Shown here: in pieces, positions 62,103 to 64,000 of the stretch
Layout of the letters: each line of letters begins with the position of its first letter
How positions within the stretch are numbered: position 1 is the stretch's first letter
Source of the DNA: Candidatus Flexicrinis affinis
GTDB taxonomy: Bacteria > Chloroflexota > Anaerolineae > Aggregatilineales > Phototrophicaceae
DNA: 64,000 nucleotides
Direction of reading: 5' to 3'
NCBI GenBank assembly: GCA_016716525.1
Contig: JADJWE010000002.1
Span: 496,001-560,000 of the forward strand
The notes under the pieces: model-generated
The model's input: the letters and a program-made list of their open reading frames with translations, nothing else
Database searches by the model: none
Told to the model about the DNA's origin: nothing
Program-made: the position numbers and the translations under genes

Positions 62103-62930
62103 GTGAGGCGATTCGGGGCTGTGTTCGGGGTGGTGGTTGCGTTGGTAGCCGGCGTCGTGTCGCTCCTGTATGCCCAACCGCCGGGCGATCCGGACGCTGC
62201 CGCCGCAGGCGAGACCATCGTCGGGATCGTCGAGTTCGACGGCGCGACGGTTTACGTCGGCCCGGACTTCGCCTACGACCCGGTCGCGCAGCTTCCGATC
62301 AACGCCAGCGTCACGGTCTTGGGCCGGCGTGGCGACTTCATCTATGCGTGGGACGGCGATCAGTGGCTCGAAATCGAGTTTGAAGGCGAGACCGGTTGGG
62401 TCTATGCCCGTTTGATCCGCACCAGCATCCCGTTCAACAGCATCCCGCCGACGGGCCGCCGCCTACCCCGCAACCGTGACGGGCGCGTGCCTACAGCGTT
62501 TGATCTATCCGACAACATCTGCGATTCCTGGACGGGCGAGTTTACCCGCACCGGCGACTTCATGGCCGGCGACACCGTGATCACCGTGACGTATCCGGAA
62601 CTGCCCGGTGCCAACGTCTACAGCGTGATTGTTATTTCGCCGTTCGGCGAGCGTACCGCGCACGACAGCACCACCGGAACGGCCGAGATCGAACTCAAGA
62701 ACCTCAACCGCACGGGCGGCACGTTCACGTGGCGCGTCGCGCCGTACTGGACGAACGAACCGAACCGCCGTAGTTGGCAGCAGTTGTGTCTGCTGCAGAC
62801 CGGCGGCACGTTCGATGTGCCGGGTCCGGTCTCGACACCGCGCCCGACGCGCGACCCGTACGCCTCTTACTACTACTTCAACTTCCCCGGCCGCGCACCA
62901 ACCGCCACGCCACCACCGCTGGTACCATAG
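62103..62930 (+). CDS. Secreted SH3b-domain protein with Pro/Thr tail (275 aa)
   Basis: Exported; signal peptide about residues 1-24 (ending LLYAQ). SH3b-like domain about 38-105 (VEFDGATVYVGPDFAYDPVAQLPINASVTVLGRRGDFIYAWDGDQWLEIEF). A fibronectin-like beta domain occupies about 135-238 (DTVITVTYPELPGANVYSVIVISPFGERTAHDSTTGTAEIELKNL). It ends in a Pro-rich tail (STPRPTRDPYASY, APTATPPPLVP). The start is a GTG with GGAGG 7-11 bp upstream. It precedes a secreted subtilisin-like protease by 42 bp. Confidence 0.83.
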   Translation: MRRFGAVFGVVVALVAGVVSLLYAQPPGDPDAAAAGETIVGIVEFDGATVYVGPDFAYDPVAQLPINASVTVLGRRGDFIYAWDGDQWLEIEFEGETGWVYARLIRTSIPFNSIPPTGRRLPRNRDGRVPTAFDLSDNICDSWTGEFTRTGDFMAGDTVITVTYPELPGANVYSVIVISPFGERTAHDSTTGTAEIELKNLNRTGGTFTWRVAPYWTNEPNRRSWQQLCLLQTGGTFDVPGPVSTPRPTRDPYASYYYFNFPGRAPTATPPPLVP

Positions 62931-62959
62931 TCGGGCATTCCGCAATTCTGCAATCTCCA

Positions 62960-62965
62960 TATACT
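62960..62965 (+). promoter_or_regulatory. -10 box immediately before the protease start
   Basis: TATACT followed by 7 nt and the ATG, with no ribosome site, as at the histidine kinase gene. It suggests a leaderless transcript. The -35 is weak. Confidence 0.45.
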
Positions 62966-62972
62966 TGCAGAT

Positions 62973-64000
62973 ATGCGCCGTGTGCTGCTCGTCCTGACTC
63001 TGGGTTTAGTCTCGGTGGTGTCTGCGTCGACACAGCCGCTGCCGCCGCCTGCTACCCCGCTGCCCGATACCAAGCCGCAGTTCGGCCCCGGATCGAGAAG
63101 TGCGCCCGGCCCGATCGGCCCCGAAGACGTGATCGTGACGCTGCGCGTGGCGGACGACATCCGGTCGTCCGGCTATCGCAGCAGCGTACGCGCCGCGCAA
63201 GACAGCGTGCGCACCGTCCTCAGCCCCGCTACCGCGATCAAGGCGCAGTTTGAGAACATCCCGGCATTGTCGCTGCGCGCGACCAACGCCGACCTCCAAG
63301 TGCTTGCGGGTCACCCGTTGGTAGCGTCGATCAACCCGGACACGCGCTTGCGCACCACTGACTACGAGGCGCTTTCGCTGATCGACGGCGAGATGGCGTG
63401 GGTATCCAGCGAGGGGTACGGGGTACGTGTCGCCGTCATCGACTCCGGCATCGACATGGCACACCCGTCCGCGTTTCTCGTCGACGACGTCGTCGGCCAG
63501 TTCTGCTTCCGCACCGAAGGCGACTGCCCGCCCACCGGCGCGCAGGACGAGACCGGTCACGGCACGCACGTCGCCGGGATCATCACCGGCAAGCGCGGGA
63601 TCGCCAACCAAGCGGAGATCGTCGCCTACAAGGTCTTTACGACGTCGGACACGACCGACACCAACGTCCTCAATGCGCTCGACCACATTATCGCGAACGG
63701 GTCCGCGCTTGGGATCAAAGTCGTCAACATGAGCCTGAGCGGCAGTTTGTACAGCACGGCGGGTGCGTGTGACACCGCCAATCCGGCATACGTGAGCGCA
63801 TTCGCCCAGCTCAACGCGCAGAAGATCGCGGTCTTCGCGTCGACGGGCAACGACTTCGCATCGTTCGCCGTCGGAGCGCCGGCCTGTGTAACCGGCGCCA
63901 TTGGCGTCGGCAGCGTGAGTGACATCTATGGCGCGTGGTGCCCGTCCGATGTGCGCGGCCTACCGTCCTGTTTCAGCAATACGACCGCCGTGCAAGGGGA
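62973..64000 (+). CDS. Subtilisin-like serine protease S8 (3' end outside window)
   Basis: Secreted S8-family peptidase; 342 complete codons visible. Signal peptide about 1-18 (MRRVLLVLTLGLVSVVSAS), a Pro-rich spacer, and an I9-like propeptide region (about 50-120: DVIVTLRVADD, LSLRATNADLQVLAGHPLVASINPDTRL). The catalytic domain follows with Asp157 in VAVIDSGIDMAHP, His196 in GHGTHVAGI and the oxyanion Asn in ASTGND. The catalytic Ser lies beyond the right edge. Several Cys (QFCFRTEGDCPP, GACDT, APACV, WCPSD) suggest disulfides, fitting an extracellular enzyme. The ATG has no ribosome site but a TATACT box 7 nt upstream. Confidence 0.92.
   Translation, partial: MRRVLLVLTLGLVSVVSASTQPLPPPATPLPDTKPQFGPGSRSAPGPIGPEDVIVTLRVADDIRSSGYRSSVRAAQDSVRTVLSPATAIKAQFENIPALSLRATNADLQVLAGHPLVASINPDTRLRTTDYEALSLIDGEMAWVSSEGYGVRVAVIDSGIDMAHPSAFLVDDVVGQFCFRTEGDCPPTGAQDETGHGTHVAGIITGKRGIANQAEIVAYKVFTTSDTTDTNVLNALDHIIANGSALGIKVVNMSLSGSLYSTAGACDTANPAYVSAFAQLNAQKIAVFASTGNDFASFAVGAPACVTGAIGVGSVSDIYGAWCPSDVRGLPSCFSNTTAVQG

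Overview
The window is GC-rich, gene-dense bacterial chromosome with 52 protein-coding genes or gene remnants. No rRNA, tRNA, CRISPR array, IS element or prophage was seen. The gene content fits a Chloroflexota bacterium of Anaerolineae type: very long STAND/BTAD and LuxR/NB-ARC regulators, many exported SH3b and beta-propeller proteins with Pro/Thr-rich tails, paired giant FtsX-type permeases, and a class I xylose isomerase. This assignment is inference from gene families, not a database match.

Layout. 1-7.3 kb: an ABC export operon (two giant FtsX permeases plus an ATPase cut by the window edge), minus strand. 7.4-10.9 kb: a secreted TAP-like alpha/beta hydrolase coupled to a xylulokinase-like FGGY kinase. 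11-13.2 kb: a DUF123 GIY-YIG-like protein and two small membrane proteins around a bidirectional hairpin. 13.4-19.2 kb: the most unusual region. It holds a 1056-residue STAND/TPR/BTAD regulator, four tandem 55-codon genes that share one predicted secreted 14-residue peptide, two small genes that follow, and a convergent degenerate receiver protein. 19.3-24.1 kb: an iron(III)-type ABC importer with an inositol-monophosphatase-family gene as its last member. 24.3-27.1 kb: oligoendopeptidase F and an EamA transporter. 27.3-32.1 kb: a Zn/Mn-type ABC importer in which both permeases carry C-terminal winged-helix-like domains and one has a six-cysteine insertion. 32.1-34.3 kb: an ECF sigma/anti-sigma pair divergent from an exported COG4315 protein.

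34.3-42.7 kb: a LuxR-HTH/NB-ARC regulator coupled to DUF3891, two SH3b secreted proteins and an exported toroid-like protein. 42.8-46.4 kb: xylose isomerase behind a LacI-type operator, a DUF4260/TetR pair with two operator-like palindromes, and a DUF2892/ECF sigma/zinc-finger anti-sigma operon. 46.4-52.8 kb: a cytochrome P450 broken by one in-frame TGA, an alkaline-phosphatase-superfamily protein, two rhodaneses, a polytopic membrane protein, an AlkA-like glycosylase and a BCP peroxiredoxin. 53.1-55.8 kb: a histidine kinase, an OmpR-type regulator and a GspE-N/Usp-like protein in one coupled operon. 56-64 kb: SH3b secreted proteins, a 1289-residue propeller protein and the N-terminal part of a subtilisin-like protease.

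The best candidate for an undescribed system is the 13.4-19.2 kb locus. Four tandem genes have leaders that diverge in sequence but encode exactly the same C-terminal peptide (GPATSPSACGACSG), with only synonymous differences inside it, directly downstream of a large sensor-like regulator. That pattern suggests a dosage-amplified secreted peptide, either a signal or a toxin.
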